A DNA stretch of 64,000 nt from Ga0077530 sp046293075 (GTDB taxonomy: Bacteria > Pseudomonadota > Alphaproteobacteria > Rhizobiales > Hyphomicrobiaceae). A program made the translations under genes and the position numbers. Where the stretch lies: positions 10,409 through 74,408 of the forward strand of contig JBKBPL010000022.1 of NCBI GenBank assembly GCA_046293075.1. The letters run 5' to 3'. Within the stretch, counting starts at the first letter, position 1. Each line of letters starts with the position of its first letter. This document shows positions 8,294 through 15,691 of the stretch, one piece after another. A model generated the notes under the pieces. That model was not told where the DNA came from, did no database searches, and worked only from the letters and a program-made list of their open reading frames with translations.

Positions 8294-9226
8294 TCAAGAG
8301 GAGCTTTGCATCTGCTTCCGCCGCTCGATGGCGGTCACGTGCTCGCGGTGCACGAGATAGACGCCTGACGCGATGACGATCAGCGCGCCGGCAATCGTCC
8401 AGGTATCCGGTAGCTGGCCGAAGATGACATAGCCGAGGGCCGTGTGCGTGATCAGGCCGAAGTAAATGAACGGCGCCAGCGTCGAGGCGGGCGCATGTCG
8501 ATAGGCAAGGATGAAAATGTAGTGGCCGAGCCCGCCCCAGAGACCGGTCGAGAGCAACAGCGCCCAGGTGAAGGCATCGGCGGGCGAGACCCATTCGGCG
8601 ATCGCAAAGGGCGCCATGACGAGGACGCCGGCCAGCATCGAATAGAAGATCGTCACCTCCGGGGGGTCGAAGCGTGACAAGTAGCGCGTCAGGAGCATGA
8701 ATATGGCGTAGCAAAGCATGCTGATGCCAGCGAAGATCATCCCGATCTCAAGAGCGGCATATCCCGGCCGGATGACGACCAGGATGCCGCAGAAGCCGAC
8801 GATGATCGCGATCAGCCGACGCCAGCGGATCCATTCGCCGAGAAAGGGCCCTGCGAGCAGGGCGACGATGAACGGCGCGAGAAAGCCAATCGTCAGCGTC
8901 TGGTCGAGCCTCAGTGTCTGCAGTGCCATGAAATTGAACATGGTCGAGCCGAGCATGAGGAACGAGCGCAGGACTTGGTGCTGCCACTTGCGGCTGTAGA
9001 GGAGGCGGGGCACGGCGAGAATGCCGAACGTCAGCACCACCAGCACGAACTGGCTCATGAAGCGTAGCCATGTCACTTGAGAGACAGGGAGGCCGCTCCG
9101 GGTGGCGATGTACTTGGCCGTCGCATCGAGCGCCGAGAACAACACCAGCGCGATGCACATGAGGCCGATGCCCCGCAGCGCACTGGTTCCTGCCTGGGCT
9201 GCCTCGCCCTCCGCCTCGCGCTGCAT
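8294..9226 (-). CDS. EamA/DMT-family transporter
   Basis: A 310-residue inner-membrane protein with about ten hydrophobic helices arranged as two five-helix EamA repeats, the drug/metabolite transporter pattern. Recognisable pieces are VLFSALDATAKYIA in helix 1, LAPFIVALLAGPFLGE at the end of the first repeat, and ASTLAPFIYFGLITHTALGYVIFG in the second. Likely an exporter of a small metabolite; the substrate cannot be told. An ATG at 9226 gives a normal family length; the frame remains open to a TTG at 9325, but the added residues are not typical. Confidence 0.85.
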   Translation of the reverse strand: MQREAEGEAAQAGTSALRGIGLMCIALVLFSALDATAKYIATRSGLPVSQVTWLRFMSQFVLVVLTFGILAVPRLLYSRKWQHQVLRSFLMLGSTMFNFMALQTLRLDQTLTIGFLAPFIVALLAGPFLGEWIRWRRLIAIIVGFCGILVVIRPGYAALEIGMIFAGISMLCYAIFMLLTRYLSRFDPPEVTIFYSMLAGVLVMAPFAIAEWVSPADAFTWALLLSTGLWGGLGHYIFILAYRHAPASTLAPFIYFGLITHTALGYVIFGQLPDTWTIAGALIVIASGVYLVHREHVTAIERRKQMQSSS

Positions 9227-9372
9227 GGCGCCTGGTATCCCGATGCCGAGTTTCACGAGCCTCTTCACGGCTTCGGGCGGCTTATACCTGTTTCGGATGG
9301 CGCCCGTTAGGAAATGACGCAACAATGCACATGCGGCATTGGTATGCCGGCGCGCGAGACTGAGGGGGTGTC

Positions 9373-10407
9373 ATGAGGTCGCTGTTCCCTGTAACCGAGC
9401 ACACGATCGCGACGGCGCGGCACAAGACGTTCTTCCTCGCCTGCGGCGCACCTGAGGCGCCGGTGATCATCTTCGTCCATGGCTGGCCGGAGCTTTCTCT
9501 GAGCTGGCGGCATCAGCTGCCGTGCTTTGCGAGCCTGGGCTTCCGCGCGATCGCGCCGGACATGCGTGGGTACGGGCGCTCCGCCACCTATGCGCGGCAT
9601 GAGGATTACGCACTCGAGGTCATTGTCGAGGACATGCTGGAGCTCTTGTCCGCTCTTGGGCACGAGCGCGCGATATGGGTGGGACACGACTGGGGAAGCC
9701 CGGTCGTTTGGAGTCTGGCGAGCCATCACGCCGAGTGTTGCACGGCGGTTGCGAGCCTTTGCGTGCCATATCTGCCGGGCGGATTCCGTCCCGAGAGCGT
9801 GGTGCCCTACGTCGATCGGACCGTATATCCCGAGGCTCAGTACCCGGTCGGCCAGTGGGACTATCAGCTCTTCTACGAGGAGAATTTCGAGAAGGCGCGG
9901 CGCGATTTCGAGGCCGATGTCACGAGCACGGTCAAGGCGCTGTTTCGTGCGGGAACGGCTGCAAGCAAGGGCAAGCCGGCGCGAACGTCGGATGTGCGCC
10001 GTCGCGGCGGGTGGTTTGCACCATTGGACCGTGCGCCGCCTGTGCCGCTCGACACGCGCGTCCTGAGCGAGGAAGAACTCGCCGTCTATGTCGAGGCCCT
10101 CGAACGCAACGGCTTCTTCGGTCCCGATAGCTGGTACATGAACCATGGGCGCAATGGTGAATATGCGCGTCGCGCACCGAATGGCGGGCGGCTTGCGATG
10201 CCCGTGCTGTTCTTGCATGGCGACTACGACGTCGTGTGCGAAACGACCGCGTCGCGCCTCGCCGATCCGATGCGGGCGGCGTGCGAGAACCTCACCGAGG
10301 TCGTGATCCCGTCAGGCCATTGGATGGCCCAGGAGCAGCCCGTTGCTGTAAATGCCGCGCTGGCGCGCTGGCTGGCAACGAAGGTCGAGGGCGTGTGGCC
10401 GGTGTAG
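9373..10407 (+). CDS. alpha/beta hydrolase, epoxide hydrolase-like
   Basis: A 344-residue alpha/beta hydrolase with epoxide-hydrolase hallmarks: the HGWPE oxyanion motif (residues 36-40), APDMRGYGRS, and the nucleophile motif GHDWGS with Asp106 in place of serine. A cap region follows (about residues 130-260), and the catalytic His is in PSGHWMAQEQP near the C-terminus, with the acid probably in LHGDYDVVC. It should open epoxides or cleave C-halogen bonds through an aspartyl ester; substrate unknown. It is divergent from the DMT gene and alone in its transcription unit. A hairpin lies 35 bases after the stop. Confidence 0.87.
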   Translation: MRSLFPVTEHTIATARHKTFFLACGAPEAPVIIFVHGWPELSLSWRHQLPCFASLGFRAIAPDMRGYGRSATYARHEDYALEVIVEDMLELLSALGHERAIWVGHDWGSPVVWSLASHHAECCTAVASLCVPYLPGGFRPESVVPYVDRTVYPEAQYPVGQWDYQLFYEENFEKARRDFEADVTSTVKALFRAGTAASKGKPARTSDVRRRGGWFAPLDRAPPVPLDTRVLSEEELAVYVEALERNGFFGPDSWYMNHGRNGEYARRAPNGGRLAMPVLFLHGDYDVVCETTASRLADPMRAACENLTEVVIPSGHWMAQEQPVAVNAALARWLATKVEGVWPV

Positions 10408-10441
10408 GGCCAAGGATCCGCTGCCTCGTGCCGGCGAGAGC

Positions 10442-10467
10442 GGAGGGCCGTGCCGGCGCGGCCCTCC
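10442..10467. terminator. GC-rich hairpin between convergent genes
   Basis: A perfect 9-bp stem, GGAGGGCCG (10442-10450) and CGGCCCTCC (10459-10467), with an 8-base loop. It sits 35 bases after the epoxide hydrolase-like gene and 40 bases after the stop of the opposing small exported protein, so it could end transcription in both directions. There is no T-run, so intrinsic termination would be weak. Confidence 0.45.
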
Positions 10468-10506
10468 TGATCTGGCTTAAGGCGCCGAGTGCCCGTGACG
10501 GCGGGG

Positions 10507-10857
10507 TCAGCGGTAATAGCTCCGCACCAGGGCTGCGTGGCGCCGCTCGGCGGCTCTCAGCTTGATCCTTTCGATGAGCGTCACGCGGCCGTCGGCATAG
10601 ATTTCGCGGCGCAACGCGGCAAGATTTGCGGCGCTGATCTGGATGGGCGTCGGCCGATAAACCGGGCGATGGTAGACGGGCCGGTAGACGTGCTCATGCC
10701 TCACGGCGACGCGCGGTGTGGCGCGGTAGATCTTTCCAGCCTGCGCGCCGTGCGGTCTCCAGGTGGAGGTATTGACTGTGTCGGCGAAGGCGGCACCCGA
10801 CGCGAACGTGAGGGTTGCGGCAGTGGCCGCGGCAGCGGCAAGCAAGGTGGTTTTCAT
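10507..10857 (-). CDS. small exported protein of unknown function
   Basis: A 116-residue protein not recognised from any named family. Residues 1-25 form a clear Sec signal peptide (MKTT, an Ala/Leu-rich core, then a likely AFA-D cleavage site). The mature part has a His/Tyr/Pro-rich stretch (HEHVYRPVYHRPVYRP, about 55-70), then a charged segment that is probably helical, with LAALRREI and LIERIKLRAAERRHAALV. The tail resembles other short alphaproteobacterial periplasmic proteins rich in Arg and Tyr. The His-rich repeat might bind metal or cell wall, but that is a guess. It has its own 195-base upstream region. Confidence 0.7.
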   Translation of the reverse strand: MKTTLLAAAAATAATLTFASGAAFADTVNTSTWRPHGAQAGKIYRATPRVAVRHEHVYRPVYHRPVYRPTPIQISAANLAALRREIYADGRVTLIERIKLRAAERRHAALVRSYYR

Positions 10858-10991
10858 GGCGTCTTCTCCTCATGTTTCGGCCGCGGCGACCACCGTTCGC
10901 TTCTTCGCGTGGTCCCGGCGGCGGGCATGGGGAGAACGCCTTGGTTCAGTTCGATCCGTCGTGATTCCTGTCACTTTTTCAATATCTTAAT

Positions 10992-11011
10992 GGCCATTCA
11001 TGTGAATGGGC
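10992..11011. promoter_or_regulatory. palindromic operator candidate (CATTCA-TG-TGAATG)
   Basis: GGCCATTCA and TGAATGGGC form an inverted repeat (8 of 9 pairs, core CATTCA/TGAATG perfect) around a TG centre. A third half-site, CATTCAT, follows at 11011. The site lies in an AT-richer patch about 135 bases upstream of the small exported protein gene and just after the stop of the LLM gene. The spacing and symmetry resemble a TetR-type operator; no regulator gene is adjacent. Confidence 0.4.
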
Positions 11012-11052
11012 ATTCATCAGGGGGGATGGCTTTCCTAGGGCCTTGCGATCGC

Positions 11053-12384
11053 TCATGGCGCCTGTCTGTGGCGGACCGAGGGGCGCTCGAGCCCGTAGTG
11101 CGCGCGAAGCGTTGCGCCTTCATAGGCCGTACGGAAAAGTCCGCGCCTCTGCAGGATGGGCACGACCTCGGCGATGAATACATCGAGCATCCAGGGAAGT
11201 ATCGGCGGCATGAGATTGAAGCCGTCTGCCGCGCCGCTCTCAAACCAGTCGGCCATAAGGTCGGCGACTTGCTCGGGCGTGCCGGCGAACGTGAAGTGTC
11301 CGCGCGCACCGGCAAGCCGCGCGAGAAGCTGGCGCAATGTCGGCTGCTCGCGGCGCACGAGACTGATGATCACCTCCGTGCGGCTGCGGGCCGCCTCGTG
11401 CGCATCCGGGGCCGGGAAGTCCTCGGGCCGCAGCGGCTTGTCGAGCGGCAGATGGGAGAGGTCGTGACCGCCGAAGCGGGCGGAGAGGCGCTTCCTGCCG
11501 ACCTCGGGGTCGCTCAGCGCGTTGAGCTCGCGCTCGAGGCGCCGCGCCTCCGCTTCCGTTGCCGCTATCATCGGGCTCAGGCCCGGGAGGATGAGGGCCT
11601 GGTCCGGGCGCCGCCCGGCGGCAGCGACGCGGGCCTTGAGATCGGCGTAGAACGCCTGCGCCGTCGCCTTTTCCATATGAGCCGTGAAAACAGCCTCGGC
11701 ATGCCGCGCGGCGAAGCTGCGCCCGGTGTCGGATGAGCCGGCTTGCACGAGTACCGGCCGACCCTGCGGCGGGCGCGGCACATTGAGCGGCCCCGCAACC
11801 TGATAGTACGCGCCCTTGTGGTTGATCGGGCGGATTGCCTCGGCGCGCGCATAGCACCCGCTCGCACGGTCATCGACGATGGCGTCATCGCTCCAGCTGT
11901 CCCAGAGCGCGCGCACGACGGTGACGAACTCATCGCCGCGGGCATAGCGGTCGCCATGAGACACTTGACCGACCCCGCCGAAGTTGCGGGCGGCCGCGGC
12001 CATCCATGACGTGACGATATTCCACCCGATGCGACCGCCGCTGATGTGATCGAGCGAGGCGAACTGGCGCGCGAGGTTGAAGGGCTCGGTATAGGTCGTC
12101 GAGGCGGTGGCGATGAGGCCAATGCGCGACGTCGAGACCGCCAGTGCGCCGAGCGTCGTGATCGGCTCGAGCCATGTCCGGGGCGCACGGGCAATGTCAT
12201 CGGCGAGCGCGAGCTGGTCAGCAAGGAAGATCGAATCGAAGAGGCCGGCCTCTGCCTTGCGCGCGAGTTCCTGAAAGTAGCACACGTCGCTCAGCGCCCG
12301 GGGCGAGGCCTTGGGGTGGCGCCAGGAGGCCTCGTGGTGGCCGCGGCTATTGATGAAGAGGTTGAGATGGAGCTGCCGCCGCAT
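11053..12384 (-). CDS. LLM-class flavin-dependent monooxygenase (NtaA/SnaA/DszA group)
   Basis: A 443-residue class C flavin monooxygenase that would use FMNH2 from a partner reductase. It has the long-form NtaA/DszA architecture: the N-terminus LHLNLFINSRGHHEASWR, ELARKAEAGLFDSIFLAD, LEPITTLGALAVSTSRIGLIATAST, the HISGGRIGWNIVTSW block, GDRYARGDEFV, and the LVQAGSSDTGRSFAARHAEAVF phosphate-binding strand. Such enzymes oxidise chelators, sulfonates or dibenzothiophene sulfone. No reductase or sulfonate transporter lies next to it, so the substrate is unknown. The next upstream gene is divergent, 306 bases away. Confidence 0.88.
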   Translation of the reverse strand: MRRQLHLNLFINSRGHHEASWRHPKASPRALSDVCYFQELARKAEAGLFDSIFLADQLALADDIARAPRTWLEPITTLGALAVSTSRIGLIATASTTYTEPFNLARQFASLDHISGGRIGWNIVTSWMAAAARNFGGVGQVSHGDRYARGDEFVTVVRALWDSWSDDAIVDDRASGCYARAEAIRPINHKGAYYQVAGPLNVPRPPQGRPVLVQAGSSDTGRSFAARHAEAVFTAHMEKATAQAFYADLKARVAAAGRRPDQALILPGLSPMIAATEAEARRLERELNALSDPEVGRKRLSARFGGHDLSHLPLDKPLRPEDFPAPDAHEAARSRTEVIISLVRREQPTLRQLLARLAGARGHFTFAGTPEQVADLMADWFESGAADGFNLMPPILPWMLDVFIAEVVPILQRRGLFRTAYEGATLRAHYGLERPSVRHRQAP

Positions 12385-12690
12385 GTTTTCCGCCCTGCCG
12401 TGTGCTTTTCCTTCTGGCAGAGCCTAGCGCGGGCAGGGCGGGCGCGGCAGCGGCAGTGCCGCGCAGACCGCTATGCGCTGGAGGTACGCAGCAAGGCCGT
12501 ACGCCGGCAAACCGATCGCCGCAGAGACTGCGTCCTGAGCCTTCCGCTCAAAAAACAGGCACCCCGCATCGGCTGGACAGATTGCCAGCACGTCGATTGC
12601 CTATATTAGTAGGTGGACGCCCAATATTGACGCAGGCCATGCCCCGTGCGGCGGGATGGCTGCGGCTACCAACGAGCAGGAAGAGCGCGC
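12385..12690. other. intergenic region between divergent LLM and mgsA-like genes
   Basis: 306 bases without a convincing gene. The right half is AT-richer and holds a possible -10 hexamer TATATT (12602-12607) and a perfect 8-bp palindrome CAATATTG (12622-12629), both upstream of the rightward mgsA-like gene. A TTGCCA at 12582 is too close (14 bases) and a TGGACA at 12574 too far (22 bases) to make a standard -35, so the promoter is not firmly placed. Confidence 0.4.
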
Positions 12691-13587
12691 GTGTGCGGCA
12701 TCGTCGGGTTATTTCTCAAGGACAGGGGACTGGAGCCGGAGCTCGGGCGTCTCACGGCCGCGATGTTGCACGAGATGTGCGGGCGCGGTCCGGACAGTGC
12801 CGGCTTCGCGATCTATGGCAGCCCGGTCCAGGGAACTTCAAAGATCTGCGCCGTGCGCCGCTCCTGCGTGCTTGACTGGGCCAGCGTCGCGGCCCGGCTC
12901 GGCCAAGCCACGCAAAGCGTGGTGACCTACGAGACGATCGAGGATCATGCGGTCATGCGCATTGAAGGCGACGGCGAGGCAGCTCGCGCCTGGCTGATCG
13001 AGAATGTCCCTGAGGCAACGGTCCTCAGCGAGGGTGAGGCTATCGAGATCTACAAGGGCGTCGGGGACCCGGACGCCATCAGCCAGCGGCTCCGGCTGGC
13101 GTCGTTCGGCGGCACGCACGCCATCGGCCACACCCGCATGGCGACGGAAAGCGCCGTGACGATCGCCGGCTCGCACCCCTTCTCGACCGGACGGGATACC
13201 TGCCTCGTGCACAATGGCTCGCTCTCCAATCACAACCGCCTGCGCGAAACGCTGCGTCGCCACGGCGAGCGCTTCCAGACCGAGAACGACACGGAGGTTG
13301 CGGCCGGCTACCTCTCATGGCGCATGAAGGAAGGCGACAGCCTCGCTGAGGCACTCGAGCACGCCCTCGATGATCTCGACGGCTTCTATACGTTCGTGGT
13401 CGGCACGCGCGACGGCTTCGCCGTGCTGCGCGATCCGATCGCGTGCAAACCGGCTGTGATGGCTGAGACGGACGCCTGGGTGGCCTTCGGCTCGGAGTTC
13501 CGCGCCCTTGCCGCGCTTCCCGGCATCGACGGCGCGCGTATCTGGGAGCCCGCACCGGCGACCGTCTATGCCTGGAGCCGGAGCTGA
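12691..13587 (+). CDS. mgsA: class II glutamine amidotransferase, N-methylglutamate synthase subunit A-like (MgsA/GlxB)
   Basis: A 298-residue Ntn amidotransferase that releases ammonia from an amide donor. The GTG start at 12691 is fixed by chemistry: it places the nucleophile Cys at position 2 (CGIVGLF) and is preceded by AGGAAGAG. Other family motifs are GRGPDSAGFAIY, GHTRMATESAV with the GSHPF strand, VHNGSLSNHNRLR and FQTENDTEVAAGYL. Together with the next two genes it makes a split glutamate synthase: amidotransferase, GxGxG domain and FMN domain on separate chains. In the N-methylglutamate pathway this subunit works on gamma-glutamylmethylamide; in rhizobia the same set is called glxBCD. 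Confidence 0.85.
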   Translation: MCGIVGLFLKDRGLEPELGRLTAAMLHEMCGRGPDSAGFAIYGSPVQGTSKICAVRRSCVLDWASVAARLGQATQSVVTYETIEDHAVMRIEGDGEAARAWLIENVPEATVLSEGEAIEIYKGVGDPDAISQRLRLASFGGTHAIGHTRMATESAVTIAGSHPFSTGRDTCLVHNGSLSNHNRLRETLRRHGERFQTENDTEVAAGYLSWRMKEGDSLAEALEHALDDLDGFYTFVVGTRDGFAVLRDPIACKPAVMAETDAWVAFGSEFRALAALPGIDGARIWEPAPATVYAWSRS

Positions 13588-13589
13588 GC

Positions 13590-14312
13590 ATGCCGCCGGC
13601 CATGGACGGGATGAGGACGGTGCAGGGTACGCGCAATACCCGGCTCGATCTCGCGAGCCTGTCACTCCGACAGGTCAACGAGACGCTTCAGAATGCCGAG
13701 GCCGGCGCGTTCACGATTGCGAACCCGCGCGGTGCGCACGCGCTCGCGGCCGGGCTGATGAGCCCGATCGATGTCACCATTGAGGGGCACGTCGGCTACT
13801 ACTGCGCGGGCATGAACCAGAGGGCCAGCATCACCATCAACGGCAATGCCGGCACCGGCGTCGCCGAGAACATGATGTCGGGCCGCGTGCACGTAAAGGG
13901 CGATGCTTCGCAGTCCGCAGGTGCGACCGGGTGCGGCGGGCTCCTGGTCATCGACGGCAATGCCTCGGCGCGGCTCGGCATCTCACTGCGCGGGCTCGAT
14001 ATCGTCGTGAAGGGCTCGATCGGCCACATGGCGGCGTTCATGGCGCAGGCGGGCAACATCGTCGTGCTCGGCGATGCGGGCGACGGACTCGGCGACAGCA
14101 TCTACGAGGCGCGCCTCTTCGTCCGCGGCAAGGTCAAGAGCCTCGGCACGGACTGCGTGGCAAAGGAAATGCGCGAGGAGCACCGCACGCTGCTGCGCGG
14201 GCTGCTCCATGCGGCCGGCATCGGGCAGGAGGTCGATGTCGCCGAGTTCACGCGCTACGGCTCGGCACGCAAGCTCTATCATTTCCACATCGACAACCTG
14301 GGGTCCTACTGA
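13590..14312 (+). CDS. mgsB: GxGxG-repeat subunit of glutamate synthase family (MgsB/GlxC)
   Basis: A 240-residue protein matching the C-terminal beta-helix domain of large glutamate synthase subunits. It is built from repeated short strands with Gly turns (VTIEGHVGYYCAGM, SITINGNAGTGVAENM, GRVHVKGDASQSAGAT, LLVIDGNASARLGIS, IVVKGSIGHMAAFM), the GxGxG pattern. It has no catalytic residues and is thought to bridge the amidotransferase and FMN domains. It begins 2 bases after the previous stop, with GGAG upstream of ATG 13590, and overlaps the next start by one base (TGATG), so it is translationally coupled. Confidence 0.87.
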   Translation: MPPAMDGMRTVQGTRNTRLDLASLSLRQVNETLQNAEAGAFTIANPRGAHALAAGLMSPIDVTIEGHVGYYCAGMNQRASITINGNAGTGVAENMMSGRVHVKGDASQSAGATGCGGLLVIDGNASARLGISLRGLDIVVKGSIGHMAAFMAQAGNIVVLGDAGDGLGDSIYEARLFVRGKVKSLGTDCVAKEMREEHRTLLRGLLHAAGIGQEVDVAEFTRYGSARKLYHFHIDNLGSY

Positions 14313-15646
14313 TGACCGGCGATGAGCGTTGGATCCACACGCCGCCCCGCGAGTCGGCGACCTTCGACCGCGCCACCATCGCGGAGATCCATCGCGCCGC
14401 CGCGACCGGCATCTACGACATCCGCGGCTTCGGCGCGAAGCGGAAGCTGCCGCATTTCGATGATCTCCTTTTTCTGGGCGCCTCGATCAGCCGCTACCCG
14501 CTCGAAGGCTACCGCGAGAAGTGCGGGACCAATGTCATGCTCGGCACCCGCTTTGCGAAGAAGCCCATCGAAATCAAGATCCCGATCACCATCGCGGGCA
14601 TGAGCTTCGGCTCGCTTTCAGCCCCTGCCAAGGAGGCGCTTGGGCGTGGGGCCTCGGCCGTCGGCACCTCCACGACGACGGGTGACGGCGGCATGACGGA
14701 GGAGGAGCGCGCAGCCTCCAGCCTGCTCGTCTACCAGTACCTGCCGTCGCGGTATGGCATGGAGCCCGATCAGATCCGCAAGGCCGACGCTATCGAGATC
14801 GTCATCGGCCAGGGAGCCAAGCCGGGCGGCGGCGGGATGCTGCTCGGCCAGAAGATTTCCGACCGCGTCGCGCAGATGCGCACGCTGCCGGCCGGCATCG
14901 ATCAGCGTTCGGCCTGCCGCCATCCCGACTGGACAGGGCCTGACGACCTCGAGATCAAGATCCTCGAGCTGCGCGAGATCACCGGCTGGGAGAAGCCGAT
15001 CTATGTGAAAGTCGGCGCGGCGCGGCCCTACTACGACACGGCGCTTGCGGTGAAGGCCGGGGCCGATGTCGTCGTGCTCGACGGCATGCAGGGCGGCACG
15101 GCCGCGACGCAAGAGGTCTTCATCGAGCACTGCGGCCTGCCGACGCTCGCGGCCATTCGGCCCGCCGTGAAGGCCCTGACGGAGCTCGACATGCACCGCA
15201 AGGTTCAGCTCATTGTCTCCGGCGGCATCCGCTCGGGCGCGGACGTCGCGAAGGCGCTGGCGCTCGGCGCCGATGCCGTCTCGATCGGCACGGCGGCGCT
15301 GATTGCACTCGGTGACAATCATCCGCGCTGGGAGGAAGAGTATCGCAAGCTCGGCACGACGGCCGGGTGCTATGACGACTGGCACGAGGGGCGCGATCCG
15401 GCAGGTATCACGACGCAGGACCCGGATCTGACGAAGCGTCTCGATCCCGTTGCAGCCGGCAAGCGTCTCGCGAACTACCTCTCGGTCCTCACACTCGAGT
15501 GTCAGACCATTGCGCGCGCCAACGGCAAGAGCCACGTCCACAACCTCGAGCCCGAGGATCTCGTTGCGCTGACCGTCGAGGCGGCGGCCATGGCCGGCGT
15601 GCCCCTCGCCGGAACCAACTGGATTCCGGGCGCGGGCGGATCCTGA
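14312..15646 (+). CDS. mgsC: FMN-binding glutamate synthase-family protein (MgsC/GlxD)
   Basis: A 444-residue TIM-barrel synthase domain that would combine ammonia or methylamine with 2-oxoglutarate. Barrel motifs include ITIAGMSFGSLSAPAKEALG, GTSTTTGDGGM, GQGAKPGGGGMLLG, KVGAARPYYDTALAVKAGAD, LDGMQGGTAATQEVF and the phosphate-binding VSGGIRSGADVAKALALGAD. The C-x5-C-x4-C cluster motif of GltB is absent; the matching region reads GTTAGCYDDWHEG, so this form probably lacks the 3Fe-4S centre. The ATG overlaps the upstream stop. The open frame continues upstream, but only from 14312 does it match the family. Confidence 0.87.
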   Translation: MTGDERWIHTPPRESATFDRATIAEIHRAAATGIYDIRGFGAKRKLPHFDDLLFLGASISRYPLEGYREKCGTNVMLGTRFAKKPIEIKIPITIAGMSFGSLSAPAKEALGRGASAVGTSTTTGDGGMTEEERAASSLLVYQYLPSRYGMEPDQIRKADAIEIVIGQGAKPGGGGMLLGQKISDRVAQMRTLPAGIDQRSACRHPDWTGPDDLEIKILELREITGWEKPIYVKVGAARPYYDTALAVKAGADVVVLDGMQGGTAATQEVFIEHCGLPTLAAIRPAVKALTELDMHRKVQLIVSGGIRSGADVAKALALGADAVSIGTAALIALGDNHPRWEEEYRKLGTTAGCYDDWHEGRDPAGITTQDPDLTKRLDPVAAGKRLANYLSVLTLECQTIARANGKSHVHNLEPEDLVALTVEAAAMAGVPLAGTNWIPGAGGS

Positions 15647-15691
15647 TCGGCGAAGCTTTGAACGTATGTGAGCAGGTACGGAGGGGAAGGG

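Noticed and set aside
12574..12607. TGGACA or TTGCCA with TATATT as mgsA promoter
   Set aside because: Spacers would be 22 and 14 bases, outside the usual range, so no firm promoter was annotated.
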